A stretch of DNA of 38,131 bases from QYQL01 sp041674265 (GCA_041674265.1 JBAYWC010000013.1:1-38131), one strand, 5' to 3'. Shown: positions 1 to 8,739, counted from the first letter of the stretch. Notes: generated from the letters alone by a model not told the origin. Numbers and translations are program-made.

Positions 1-102
1 CCCTCCCAGCAGGGCGAACCCCTCGCGCACTTCTTCGAGCTTTACCACCGCTACCCAGCCAAAGCCCTCAACCTTATCCTTCAAGCCCGACCCGTCCTAT
101 AA
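1..102 (+). CDS. 3' end of an unidentified protein, cut by the window edge
   Basis: Frame 1 is open from the first base to a TAA at 100-102 and encodes 33 residues. The tail is rich in aromatic and aliphatic residues and includes FFELYHRYPAKALNLILQ. Third positions are mostly G or C, as in the real genes of this window, so this is probably the end of a gene that starts upstream. I do not recognise the family. It could also be chance, because only about 100 bases are visible. Confidence 0.4.
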   Translation, partial: PSQQGEPLAHFFELYHRYPAKALNLILQARPVL

Positions 103-148
103 CACTTCCAGCCAAACGCCCTGGGGTGTCAGATTTCATAAACAGAAC

Positions 149-176
149 TTGCATGATATTGGCATATGCTTATTAC
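149..176 (+). promoter_or_regulatory. possible sigma70-type promoter before the cytochrome gene
   Basis: TTGCAT (149-154) and TATTAC (171-176) are separated by 16 bases in a locally AT-rich stretch upstream of the small cytochrome gene at 277. Both boxes are imperfect, so this is only a candidate. A short bulged hairpin with arms around CTCCT and AGGAG (186-203) follows and could fold in the leader. Confidence 0.25.
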
Positions 177-276
177 GGCAAGAAGATCCTCCTTTCAGGA
201 GATAAAGATTTTTGCGGGGGCTCCCCCCTGCCATAATCCCCCCCATGAACCGTCTTGATCACCACTCCCCTGTCTT

Positions 277-621
277 GTGAAATCCGCCGCATTGATTTCT
301 TTGGCCGCCCTCGCGCTCTGCCAGTCATGGCTGGCGGCGGCACCGACATTTCGGGAGGATGTCAGTCCGATTTTCGAGGGATCCTGCGTTTCCTGTCATG
401 GGCCGAAAAAGCAAATGGGGAGATTCCGGGCGGACCTTCGCGGGGAATATTTCAAGGAAACCGGCAGCGGGCCGTGGGTCCTTCCCGGAAACAGCAGGGG
501 GAGCAGGCTGGTGGCGTTGCTTTCCGGGGACATCAAGACGAAAAAAAGCCCGGAGAAGCATGTTCTTTCACCGGAAGAAATCGCCCGGATCCGGGCGTGG
601 ATTGATTCCGGCGCGAGATAG
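277..621 (+). CDS. small exported c-type cytochrome (PSCyt1-like)
   Basis: This 114-residue protein has a signal peptide (hydrophobic residues about 4-20, cleavage near AAA at 20-22) and one haem-c site CVSCH at 37-41, preceded by FREDVSPIFEGS. That layout is typical of the planctomycete-type cytochrome c domain found in Planctomycetota and Verrucomicrobiota. The end, LSPEEIARIRAWIDSGAR, matches the closing helix of the domain. Family members usually have a Met-Pro pair just before that helix to supply the distal haem ligand; here the segment reads KKSPEKHVLS and lacks a Met. The protein is a lone domain without the PSD1 partner domains. The start is GTG at 277; a 12-codon ORF from ATG 245 ends in a GTGA overlap with it, so translation may be coupled. 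A periplasmic electron-transfer or haem-binding role is inferred. Confidence 0.75.
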   Translation: MKSAALISLAALALCQSWLAAAPTFREDVSPIFEGSCVSCHGPKKQMGRFRADLRGEYFKETGSGPWVLPGNSRGSRLVALLSGDIKTKKSPEKHVLSPEEIARIRAWIDSGAR

Positions 622-623
622 TC

Positions 624-674
624 GCTTTTCGCCGCGCACTCCGCGCGTCTGCGCGAGGGATCGCTGAATTCGGG
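624..674 (-). repeat. dispersed stop-adjacent repeat, copy 1
   Basis: This 51-base element aligns without gaps to 25105-25155 with 41 of 51 positions identical, and its core recurs at 18140-18172. It lies in the gap between two convergent genes. Its right end is one base from the stop codon (676-678) of the minus-strand gene. Seen on the minus strand, it follows that stop directly and would be the first part of the 3' UTR. Confidence 0.6.
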
Positions 675-675
675 A

Positions 676-2214
676 TTACGGTGACTTGTGCCGCTCTGGC
701 GAAGGGGTGGGGAATGCAGTCGCCGGCTTGTTGGCGAGCCATTCTTTCCCGTGGAGGACAAATTGCCAGCGCCCGCGGTAGGCGCCGAGTTCCCCGTAGA
801 AACTGAGGCGGCCATCGGTCTTGGCCCTTTCGCGAATCCGGGGGCGCAGGTCCTGGTCGTGAGTGAACACGTCGTAGTCTTCGCCAAGAAGGCTGACATG
901 CACAAAGCCCCGCTCGTCGACTGTGGCGGGAGCCTCGACGAAAAAGACCCGCCCGTCGAAAGAGCCGTCGCGCAGCGTGGTCTCCGGGGGAAGCTTGGAG
1001 GTTGGGGTGGCGGAAGCGAAGAGATCGACCGTCGAGGTTTCCACGCGCACAGGGTCCTCCGGCCCGGTTTCGGTGAGGCCCGGCCGGTTGAGGGGCATCC
1101 ACCGGCCCCTGTCCGCGTCATCGACCGTGCGGAAACGCGCGACGATCGGAAAATGATCGGAGAACCCGCCGGGGATCTTTGAATGGGACCACCGGATCGG
1201 GCGCCCGTAAACATCCGCGTTGAGGCCGGGGATTTTCATCACATGAAAGCTGTTGCCCACGTATTGGATGCCGTTTTGATCGTAGAGTCCACGGGAGAGA
1301 ATGATGTGCATGAGCGTGCCCCATTCGTCCTTGTAGATGTCGCTGCCGCGATTGTTGGAGGGGAGCTCGAACCAGAGGTTGTAGAGGCCGGGACCTTTGC
1401 CGCGAAGCGCGAGTTCGTTCCCCTGCGCGCCGAGAACGTCGTTGATCCCCGTGTCCTTCATCGCGCGGTAGCGGCGCTTCTGGTTGTAGTGGGAGTTGAG
1501 GTCGCCGGCCACGATGACATCGGCATTCGGATCGCCCGCAAAAATCTCATCGAGCCGCCCGCGAAGGGTCTTTGCGTTTTCCGCCCGAACCGCCTCGCTC
1601 CCGGTGTCGCTGGCGCCGGATTTCCAATGATTCGCGAAAACGGTCAGCGGGTGGCCGTCCACATCGATCGTGGCTTCGAGGATCGCCCGTGCGTCCGGGG
1701 TGGGGTGCGTGCGGACTGCGGTGATCGGGAACCGCGAGAAGATCACGTTCCGGATCGCCACCGGGCGTCCATTCGCGTAGGTCCCCGGCTTTTCGTCCGT
1801 CGTTGCCACATGGTATCCTTTCAGGCCCGCATCGTCGAGGGCTTTGAGCAACCACGCCTCGGCGGGCAGACCGGCCAAGTCGGGCGTTCCGAGCAAGTCG
1901 GCCAGCTTTTTGTCCTTCACCGAATCCAGCCATGCGCCGTGGTCCTTGATCGAAGATTCCGGCGTCTGGTCGAGTTCGATTTCGTTGAAGACGATGATGT
2001 CGGGGCCTCCCTCCATTCGGGCAAGCACTTTGGCGATGTTTTCGACCTTCACCGCCAGGTGCTCCGGAGTGTAAATCTCCGGCTGGTAGTCCTTGTAAGC
2101 CGCCACTCCATCGGCATCGAAGAGGTTCTCGACATTGTATGCCGCAACCGTCCATTCACGGGCAATGGCCGGAGCCGTGGCCAGCAGCAAAAGAGCCAGG
2201 ATCGTTTTTCGCAC
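676..2214 (-). CDS. exported endonuclease/exonuclease/phosphatase-fold protein
   Basis: From the GTG at 2214 the protein has 512 residues and begins with a signal peptide (RKTILALLLLATAPAIA). The EEP metal-hydrolase motifs follow in order: YNVENLFD, FNEIE (metal-binding Glu), ANHWKSG, GDLNSH (catalytic Asp and Asn) and SDHFPIVARF (Asp-His pair). The fold covers about the first 370 residues. The remaining 140 or so form a beta-rich domain containing LRDGSFDGRVFFVEAP that I cannot name. The fold hydrolyses phosphodiesters in nucleic acids, lipids or nucleotides; the substrate here is unknown, but export suggests extracellular nucleic acid or phospholipid. The start is uncertain: another GTG lies at 2235 and an ATG far upstream at 2325, but only the choices near 2214 give a normal signal peptide. 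No good ribosome-binding site is visible. Confidence 0.8.
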   Translation of the reverse strand: MRKTILALLLLATAPAIAREWTVAAYNVENLFDADGVAAYKDYQPEIYTPEHLAVKVENIAKVLARMEGGPDIIVFNEIELDQTPESSIKDHGAWLDSVKDKKLADLLGTPDLAGLPAEAWLLKALDDAGLKGYHVATTDEKPGTYANGRPVAIRNVIFSRFPITAVRTHPTPDARAILEATIDVDGHPLTVFANHWKSGASDTGSEAVRAENAKTLRGRLDEIFAGDPNADVIVAGDLNSHYNQKRRYRAMKDTGINDVLGAQGNELALRGKGPGLYNLWFELPSNNRGSDIYKDEWGTLMHIILSRGLYDQNGIQYVGNSFHVMKIPGLNADVYGRPIRWSHSKIPGGFSDHFPIVARFRTVDDADRGRWMPLNRPGLTETGPEDPVRVETSTVDLFASATPTSKLPPETTLRDGSFDGRVFFVEAPATVDERGFVHVSLLGEDYDVFTHDQDLRPRIRERAKTDGRLSFYGELGAYRGRWQFVLHGKEWLANKPATAFPTPSPERHKSP

Positions 2215-2416
2215 GCGGGGAAGATGGAACAGCACGCCTGGCAAGGAAAGGCGAATGTCTTGGTTTGCATAAAAATCGGCGCGCAGGCCCACAGGAGGGC
2301 GACACGAGCCCGGGCTTTGCCTCATCCTGGTGGCCAGAGCGCGCCAGAAGAACCCTCTTCTCGAATATGCCGCGAAGAATGTTTCAAGATTCCGTGCTAT
2401 CCGTTAAAAGGCTTCC

Positions 2417-4246
2417 ATGACACCACTGCGAAGCCACACGACCACCCGGGGACGCCTCATGTCGGGAGCCAGGAGCCTCTGGCGGGCGAACGGAATGACG
2501 GAAGATCAGTTTGGAAAACCGATCATTGCGGTGGTGAATTCCTTCACGCAATTCGTGCCGGGACACGTCCACCTGCACGGTGTCGGGCAATTTGTGAAGG
2601 GCCTGATTGAGAAGCAGGGGTGCTTTGCGGCGGAGTTCGACACCATCGCCATCGACGACGGCATCGCCATGGGTCACGACGGGATGTTGTATTCGCTGCC
2701 CTCCCGCGACCTCATCGCCGACAGCGTCGAATACATGCTGAACGCCCACAAGGCCGACGCCATGGTCTGCATCAGCAACTGCGACAAGATCACCCCCGGA
2801 ATGCTCATGGCCGCCATGCGCCTGAACATTCCGGCGATTTTTGTCTCCGGGGGACCGATGGAAGCCGGGGAAGCCGGCGGGAAAAAATACGATTTGATCG
2901 ACGCGATGGTGATGGGCGGCGACAGCAGGGTTTCCGACGAATTGCTCGCGACCGTGGAGCGCCAGGCGTGCCCGACATGCGGATCGTGCTCGGGCATGTT
3001 CACCGCCAACTCGATGAACTGCCTCAACGAGGCTCTCGGGATGGCGTTGCCGGGCAACGGGACCATTGTTGCGACGCATGCGAACCGCCGGAAACTTTTC
3101 GAGCGGGCCGCCGGGCGGATTGTGGAAATGGCCTGCGCGTGGTATCGCGACGGAGACGAATCCGTGCTCCCGCGCTCCATCGCCAACCGGGCGGCCTTCG
3201 ACAATGCCATGGCGCTCGACGTCGCGATGGGAGGATCGACAAACACGGTGCTCCACCTCCTCGCCATCGCCCGGGAGGCGGGCGTGGATTTTCGCATGGA
3301 GGATATCGACGCCATCTCGCGCCGGATTCCCTGCATTTGCAAGGTCGCCCCGAGTTCCCATTTTCATGTCGAAGACGTCAACCGCGCGGGCGGGGTTCTC
3401 CGCATTCTCGGGGAACTCGAAAAGTCCGGACTCATCGACACGGCACCCCGGCGGGTGGACGGCCTGACTTTGCAAGAAGCGATCTCGCGCCATGACGTCT
3501 CCCGTCCGACCGCGACGCAGGAGGCCCGCGAAATTTTTCTGAGCGCGCCCGGAGGCGGCCGCAACCTAGCCTTCGCATCGCAGGATGCAAAATTTTCCGG
3601 ACTGGACACCGACAGCGCGGACGGCTGCATCCGCGACATCGCGCACGCCTATCACCCCGACGGCGGGCTGGCTGTGCTTTTCGGGAACATCGCCCGGGAC
3701 GGATGCGTCGTGAAAACCGCCGGAGTGGACGCGGCGGCCTTCCATTTCACGGGAAGGGCCAGGGTTTTCGAATCCCAGGACTCCGCGTGCCAGGCGATCC
3801 TGGGCGGACAGGCCGAAGCCGGCGATGCCATCGTCATCCGCTACGAAGGCCCCCGGGGGGGACCCGGGATGCAGGAAATGCTCTACCCCACTTCCTATCT
3901 GAAATCCGTCGGCCTGGGAAAATCCTGCGCCCTCATTACCGACGGGCGGTTTTCCGGAGGCACATCCGGCCTCTCCATCGGTCATGTGTCGCCCGAAGCG
4001 GCGTCCGGCGGAGCCCTTGCGCTCGTCCGCGATGGGGATCGTCTCGAAATCCACATCCCCGACCGCTCGATCCGGCTTCTCGTTCCGGACGACGAACTGG
4101 CGCGCAGGGATCGGGAGGAGAGAGCCAAAGGCAAGGGCGCGTTTCGTCCGGCAGGACGCGAGCGCCCCATCTCCAACGCCCTCCGCCTCTACGCCCGCCA
4201 CGTCACGTCGGCCGACAAGGGCGCCGTGCGCGAGGCTTTGGAATAG
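2417..4246 (+). CDS. ilvD: dihydroxy-acid dehydratase
   Basis: This 609-residue protein is nearly the length of E. coli IlvD (616) and close to it throughout. It dehydrates 2,3-dihydroxy acids to 2-keto acids, the step before transamination in valine and isoleucine synthesis and a source of pantothenate precursor. Visible family motifs are KPIIAVVNSFTQFVPGHVHL (34-53), SNCDKITPGM with Cys122, and CPTCGSCSGMF with Cys185, 188 and 191, which together supply Fe-S ligands. Later motifs include YEGPRGGPGMQEML and TDGRFSGGTSG. A Ser stands where [2Fe-2S] plant-type enzymes carry their first Cys, which suggests the oxygen-sensitive [4Fe-4S] E. coli type. No other ilv gene is nearby. Its last 44 bases overlap the 3' end of the convergent AraC gene. 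The 200 bases upstream hold only a 10-bp palindrome (2307-2316). Confidence 0.96.
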   Translation: MTPLRSHTTTRGRLMSGARSLWRANGMTEDQFGKPIIAVVNSFTQFVPGHVHLHGVGQFVKGLIEKQGCFAAEFDTIAIDDGIAMGHDGMLYSLPSRDLIADSVEYMLNAHKADAMVCISNCDKITPGMLMAAMRLNIPAIFVSGGPMEAGEAGGKKYDLIDAMVMGGDSRVSDELLATVERQACPTCGSCSGMFTANSMNCLNEALGMALPGNGTIVATHANRRKLFERAAGRIVEMACAWYRDGDESVLPRSIANRAAFDNAMALDVAMGGSTNTVLHLLAIAREAGVDFRMEDIDAISRRIPCICKVAPSSHFHVEDVNRAGGVLRILGELEKSGLIDTAPRRVDGLTLQEAISRHDVSRPTATQEAREIFLSAPGGGRNLAFASQDAKFSGLDTDSADGCIRDIAHAYHPDGGLAVLFGNIARDGCVVKTAGVDAAAFHFTGRARVFESQDSACQAILGGQAEAGDAIVIRYEGPRGGPGMQEMLYPTSYLKSVGLGKSCALITDGRFSGGTSGLSIGHVSPEAASGGALALVRDGDRLEIHIPDRSIRLLVPDDELARRDREERAKGKGAFRPAGRERPISNALRLYARHVTSADKGAVREALE

Positions 4247-5225
4247 TCCGGTTTTGCAGGCATGCCCGCGGTCCCTCGCCGTAGGCATCGGTGAATACTT
4301 TGTAAAACTGCGCGTAGCTGCCGAACCCCGCCGCATAGGCCGCCTCGATGATCGTGGGCTTGGCGGGCTTGCGGTAGAATTCCCAAAAGCGCGCCAGGCG
4401 CAGCGAGTTGCGGTAACGGTTGAGCGGCACACCCACCTGGCGGGCAAACATCCGGCTGAAATGCGCCCCGCTCAGGCCGCACTGTCCGGCGAGCCGTCCC
4501 AGCGATCCGCTCCAGGAGTCGTCGCCCAGCAGGGCGATCGCTTTGGAAATGGAGGGATGCAGGGAAACCGACCGCTGCCGGGGCGTGCGGGTTTGTTGCA
4601 ACCGCCAGCAGAGCAGGAGCAAATGGTGCAGCCCCGCGTTCAGTCCGTCCGGATCGTTGTGCCGGTAGCGGAAATCCGATTCCACTCCGAAGCCGGCCTC
4701 GCGGTTCAGAATGTCGGGATCGATCGACCCCTCCATCACATGATCCATCATCCGTCGCAAAAAACCGAATGTCTCCGGATCCAGAATCGTGTGAAGGACT
4801 TTTCCTCCCTCCGACTTTTTCCGCTTGAGCCCTTTGTAGGCACTTCCATGACAGGAGCGCGCGATCAGGTCCGGCTTGAAGACCGCCACGTAATTCTGCG
4901 CGTCGTTGGTCCGGTCCACCAACTGGTGTTCGTGGGCGGGAAACATCCAGAGAAGCGAACGCGGCCCGAACGAGAGCCGTCTTCCATCGGCCACGTAGGT
5001 GATCGTGCCGCGGGCGACCAGGTTCAATTCGATCTCGACATGATGGTGGCTCCTCAACGAGGGCGGGTTGCGCGCGGATTCCGCCAAAAAGAGGAATCCG
5101 TCGTAAATCGGGTCCAGCTTCAAGTCCTGCAGCACGGGCGCAAAATACGATAACTTTTTGTCGCCTGACGAGAAGAAAGGAAGAACCTTCCGGAGTAGAT
5201 TGGATTTCGCAACCCCTGTTCCCAT
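4203..5225 (-). CDS. AraC-family transcriptional regulator
   Basis: This 340-residue regulator has an N-terminal cupin-type sensor segment (HHHVEIELNLVARGTITYVADG, about residues 60-81) and a C-terminal pair of helix-turn-helix motifs over roughly the last 100 residues (SLGRLAGQCGLSGAHFSRMF, then EAAYAAGFGSYAQFYKVF). It probably senses a small molecule, often a sugar, and activates neighbouring genes. The only ATG that fits lies at 5225, so its start codon overlaps the ATG of the divergent URO-D-like gene at 5224. A GTG at 5135 is the next possibility and would leave 90 bases for a promoter. The 3' end overlaps ilvD tail to tail by 44 bases. The divergent arrangement suggests that it controls the URO-D-like gene. 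Confidence 0.85.
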   Translation of the reverse strand: MGTGVAKSNLLRKVLPFFSSGDKKLSYFAPVLQDLKLDPIYDGFLFLAESARNPPSLRSHHHVEIELNLVARGTITYVADGRRLSFGPRSLLWMFPAHEHQLVDRTNDAQNYVAVFKPDLIARSCHGSAYKGLKRKKSEGGKVLHTILDPETFGFLRRMMDHVMEGSIDPDILNREAGFGVESDFRYRHNDPDGLNAGLHHLLLLCWRLQQTRTPRQRSVSLHPSISKAIALLGDDSWSGSLGRLAGQCGLSGAHFSRMFARQVGVPLNRYRNSLRLARFWEFYRKPAKPTIIEAAYAAGFGSYAQFYKVFTDAYGEGPRACLQNRTIPKPRARRPCRPT

Positions 5226-6483
5226 GACATCCAAAGAACGCATCCGCGCCACCATCGGGCACCGCCAGCCCGACCGCATCCCGGTGGACTTCGGCGCCTC
5301 CTTCATCACCGGTATCCACTGCAGCGTCGTGGAAAACCTGCGCCGCCACTACGGGCTCGATCCGCATCCGGTAAAGGTCTGTGAACCCTACCAGATGCTC
5401 GGTCTTGTCGAGGACGATCTCCAGGAGGAGATGGGCATCGATGCGACGCCCATTTTTCCCAACCGGACGATTTTCGGATTCGTGAATGAAAACTGGAAGC
5501 CGTGGCGCACGCCGTGGGGGCAGGACGTGTTGGTCTCCGAGCATTTCGAGGTCGATGAAAGACCGGACGGCACCTATATCTATCCGCAGGGCGACCGGTC
5601 GGTTCCGCCGAGCGGCCATTTGCCGAAGACGGGATATTTCTTCGATTCCATCGTCCGGCAGGGGCCGCTCGACGAGGAGCATCTGAAGGTGGAGGAGAAC
5701 CTGGAGGAGTTCGGCCCGATGAAGCCCGCCGAGGAAGCCTACTGGCGCGAACAGGCGGAGGCGTTTCGCGGGTCGGGCCGCGCGGTTGTCACCCACCTCA
5801 ATGGAACGGCCCTCGGCGACATCGCCCTCGTCCCCGCGCCGTTTTTGACGGCCCCCAAGGGCGTGCGCGATATTGCCCAGTGGTATATGGCTGTCGCAAC
5901 CAGCCCGGGCTTTGTGATGGATCTCTTCGACCGGCAGGTGGAGATCGCGTTGGGAAACCTCGCCCGCCTGCACGCGATCGCCGGCGATGTGATCGACGTC
6001 GTGGTCGTCTGCGGAACCGACTTCGGCACGCAGGAATCCACGTTTTGCTCGCTCGCGACCTACAACGAGGTCTGGCAGCCGCGCTACCGCCGGATCAACG
6101 ACTGGATCCACAAGCATACCAGCTGGAAGACATTCAAGCATTCCTGCGGGGCCATCGAGAACTTCCTGCCGGACATCATCGACTCGGGATTCGACATCAT
6201 CAACCCGGTCCAGTGCTCGGCGAAGGGGATGGAGGCGAAACTCCTCAAGGAACGTCATGGCGGCCGGATCACCTTCTGGGGAGGCGGCGTCAACACGCAG
6301 AAAACCCTCCCGTTCGGGACACCGGACGAAGTGCGCGGCGAAGTGCTGGAGCGCTGCGAGACATTCGCGCCGGGGGGCGGCTTCGTGTTCAACGCGATCC
6401 ACAATATCCAGGCGCTGACGCCCACGGAAAATGTCGTTGCCATGATCGAGGCCGTGCAGGAATTCAACGGCGCACCCGCCTGA
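5224..6483 (+). CDS. uroporphyrinogen-decarboxylase-family protein (probably not HemE)
   Basis: This 419-residue protein starts with MTSKERIRATIGHRQPDRIPVDFG, the usual opening of the broad URO-D family. Further family-like segments are GTALGDIALVPAPFLTAPKG, DVVVVCGTDFGTQES, KHSCGAIENFLPDIIDSGFD and PVQCSAKGMEAKLLKERHGG, then GGGFVFNAIHNIQA near the end. The family contains haem-pathway decarboxylases and corrinoid-dependent methyltransferases. The last segments resemble methyltransferase-like members that are common in Verrucomicrobiota and Lentisphaerota and often encoded beside AraC regulators. The substrate is unknown. It begins back to back with the AraC gene and is followed after 45 bases by the aldose-epimerase remnant, so the two were probably once an operon linked to sugar use. 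Confidence 0.75.
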   Translation: MTSKERIRATIGHRQPDRIPVDFGASFITGIHCSVVENLRRHYGLDPHPVKVCEPYQMLGLVEDDLQEEMGIDATPIFPNRTIFGFVNENWKPWRTPWGQDVLVSEHFEVDERPDGTYIYPQGDRSVPPSGHLPKTGYFFDSIVRQGPLDEEHLKVEENLEEFGPMKPAEEAYWREQAEAFRGSGRAVVTHLNGTALGDIALVPAPFLTAPKGVRDIAQWYMAVATSPGFVMDLFDRQVEIALGNLARLHAIAGDVIDVVVVCGTDFGTQESTFCSLATYNEVWQPRYRRINDWIHKHTSWKTFKHSCGAIENFLPDIIDSGFDIINPVQCSAKGMEAKLLKERHGGRITFWGGGVNTQKTLPFGTPDEVRGEVLERCETFAPGGGFVFNAIHNIQALTPTENVVAMIEAVQEFNGAPA

Positions 6484-6528
6484 GCGGCAACCCACTCAAC
6501 CGCTGCCGGGGAGCCATTCCATCCGCCG

Positions 6529-7125
6529 ATGAAATCCCAAAGATTTAGAGAAATCCCGGCAGGCGAGTCTGTCGAGAGGTTTACCCTGGAGGGAACGGGA
6601 GGGGCGTCGCTCGATGCGATCACGCTCGGCGGAATTGTCACATCATTGTGTGTCCCGGATCGCGAGGGGCGGCTTGCCGATGTCGTGCTGGGATTTGAGA
6701 CCCTTGATTCTTATCTCGCCGGTCATCCGTATTTCGGGGCGATCACCGGCCGGGTGGCCGGGCGGATTCCGGGCGGGCGTTTCACGCTCGGGGGGAAGGC
6801 CTGCGAGCTCGCGAAAAACGATGGGCCGAATCATCTTCATGGCGGAGTGTGCGGACTGGACAAGCGGATCTGGAAAGCCGAGCCGGTCGGGCGCGCCGAC
6901 GGGGCGGATTCGCTGCGTCTCACCTACCACAGCCCGGATGGCGAGGAGGGATACCCGGGCGCCGTGGATTTTGCCGTCACCTACACGCTGACCCGCGACA
7001 ATGTTTTCCTCATCGAAAGCGAGGCGGCATCCGACCGGTTGACCCCCGTCAGCCTGACCAACCATTCCTATTTCAACCTCGCGGGAGAGGGGAGCGGGAA
7101 CATTTTCCACCACCAACCCAACTAA
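6529..7125 (+). pseudogene. galM: aldose 1-epimerase, 3'-truncated
   Basis: The 198 residues match the first 55-60% of aldose 1-epimerases, which interconvert sugar anomers and normally have about 340-350 residues. Visible features are GAITGRVAGRIPGGRF, NHLHGG (His102 and His104) and the catalytic-acid His in TNHSYFNL (about residue 179). Homology stops at GEGSGNIF; the next residues HHQPN and a TAA are not family-like. The C-terminal half, with the catalytic glutamate, is absent and cannot be found downstream, because the desaturase gene starts six bases after the stop. The product is therefore expected to be inactive. The break near 7105 looks like a deletion or recombination joint. A frameshift is unlikely, since no frame downstream resumes the match. 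Confidence 0.75.
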
Positions 7126-7131
7126 TGAATC

Positions 7132-8640
7132 ATGAGTGAGAATTCCGCCGCCATGTCCCCTCCCGCCGGACTGGACTACAGCCTCACCGGAGTGAACGCC
7201 GCGCTGGCAGTCGAAAAAGGGCTCGCCGAGGCGGGCTGGTATCAATGCCCGGTTCCACGCGCGACCATGCGCAGGCTCCTCGAGCGCCGCGATGGCCCCG
7301 CCATCCGCGACACGCTGCTCTGGTTCGCCTTGATCATTGGCAGCGGCATTGCCGGGTATCTTCTCCGGGACAGTTGGTGGGCCGTCGTCCCGTTTGCCAT
7401 CTACGGCGTCCTCTACGCTTCCAGCTCCGACTCCCGCTGGCATGAGTCCAGCCACGGCACGGCCTTCAAGACCGATTGGATGAACAACGCCCTCTACGAG
7501 ATCGCGTCCTTCATGGTCATGCGCGAGTCCACGGTCTGGCGCTGGAGCCATACCCGCCATCACAGTGACACGATCATCGTCGGTCGCGACCCCGAGATCG
7601 CCGTGCCCCGGCCGCCGGACATCCGGGCGATCGTTTTGTCGTTCTTCAACCTCGGGGTGTATCCGAAGTATTTCAGGCACATTTTTCTCCACTCGTTGGG
7701 ACGGGTGACCCCGGATGAAAAAACCTTCGTTCCGGAGAGTGAATTTCACAAAGTCTACTTCCGCGCCCGCATTTACGTTCTCCTCTACGCCGCCGTGATC
7801 GCGTTTTCCGTTTTCACCGGCAGCATCCTTCCCCTTCTTTACGTCGGGCTGACGAATCTTTACGGGTCGTGGCTGATGGCCATCTACGGCCTGACCCAGC
7901 ACGCGGGGCTGGCCGAGAATGTTCTCGACCACCGGCTGAACTGCCGGACCGTTTACATGAACGCGGTGAACCGGTTCCTCTACTGGAACATGGGTTACCA
8001 CGTCGAGCACCACATGTTTCCATTGGTTCCCTATCATGCCCTGGCCCGTCTCCACGAGGCGGTGAAGGAGGACTGTCCGGTTCCCTATCCCAATCTGCTG
8101 ACCGCGTGGCGCGAGATCGTTCCGGCGGTTTTCCGGCAGGTCAAGGATCCCGGGTGGCATGTCAAACGCAAGCTTCCGGAGCCGAAGGCCCGGGGCTCCG
8201 AGTCTTCTGAGGTGCATCGTTGTCCTGTCGGCCCCGATTCGCAGGGGTGGGTGGAGGTCTGCGAGGCCGCGCAGCTGGGAACGGAAGATGTGATCCGGTT
8301 CGATCACGGGAAAAAAACCTACGCGATCATCCGGGATGCGGAGGGAACGCTCCATGCCACCGACGGGATTTGCACGCATGGAAACACCCACCTCGCCAAC
8401 GGCCTGGTGAAGGGGAAAATCATCGAGTGCCCGAAACACAACGGACGTTTTTTCCTGGCCGACGGCTCACCTGCCCGCGCCCCGGTCTGCCGGGGACTCG
8501 CCACCTATCCGGTCGAAGACCGCAACGGCAGGGTGTTTCTCAATGTTCTCGAGGCGCGCGGCGCGGGGGCCCGTGAACAGCGGGCCATTCGGTTCCGCGT
8601 CGCCCCGGATAAATCACAGCGGGGCAGCCCATCTCGCTAA
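7132..8640 (+). CDS. fatty-acid-desaturase-like di-iron oxygenase fused to a Rieske ferredoxin
   Basis: This 502-residue protein has two parts. Residues 60-340 form a membrane-bound desaturase/hydroxylase with three histidine boxes, HESSH (104-108), HTRHH (140-144) and HVEHH (290-294), and hydrophobic spans near 62-95, 212-250 and 275. Residues 362-470 form a Rieske ferredoxin with CTH (414-416) and CPKH (433-436), which bind a [2Fe-2S] cluster. The two halves resemble MocD and MocE of rhizobial rhizopine catabolism, normally separate proteins, so the fusion would pass electrons directly to the di-iron site. A reductase is still needed and none is encoded nearby. The tail after residue 475 is low-complexity and Arg-rich and may be a broken linker to a lost reductase module. 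The start ATG has no clear ribosome-binding site and lies just after the truncated epimerase. Confidence 0.8.
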   Translation: MSENSAAMSPPAGLDYSLTGVNAALAVEKGLAEAGWYQCPVPRATMRRLLERRDGPAIRDTLLWFALIIGSGIAGYLLRDSWWAVVPFAIYGVLYASSSDSRWHESSHGTAFKTDWMNNALYEIASFMVMRESTVWRWSHTRHHSDTIIVGRDPEIAVPRPPDIRAIVLSFFNLGVYPKYFRHIFLHSLGRVTPDEKTFVPESEFHKVYFRARIYVLLYAAVIAFSVFTGSILPLLYVGLTNLYGSWLMAIYGLTQHAGLAENVLDHRLNCRTVYMNAVNRFLYWNMGYHVEHHMFPLVPYHALARLHEAVKEDCPVPYPNLLTAWREIVPAVFRQVKDPGWHVKRKLPEPKARGSESSEVHRCPVGPDSQGWVEVCEAAQLGTEDVIRFDHGKKTYAIIRDAEGTLHATDGICTHGNTHLANGLVKGKIIECPKHNGRFFLADGSPARAPVCRGLATYPVEDRNGRVFLNVLEARGAGAREQRAIRFRVAPDKSQRGSPSR

Positions 8641-8739
8641 CCATTTGGCCGCCAGAGCCGTCGGCTTCCCTCGCCAGATCACAGTGGGATATGCCTCGGT
8701 CAACCGCCGATCCTGGCGACCAAAGCGTTACGCAATCTG

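Noticed and set aside
203..246. G and C runs before the cytochrome gene as a terminator
   Set aside because: The paired runs leave a loop of only two or three bases and are not followed by a T run.
255..605. Alternative plus-strand frames around the small cytochrome gene
   Set aside because: Only the frame at 277-621 has a signal peptide and the CVSCH haem site.
4189..6495. Very long open frame on the minus strand across the AraC and URO-D-like genes
   Set aside because: It is antisense to clear genes, has low-complexity Arg/Gly/Asp-rich sequence without family motifs, and reflects the lack of AT-rich stops in high-GC DNA.
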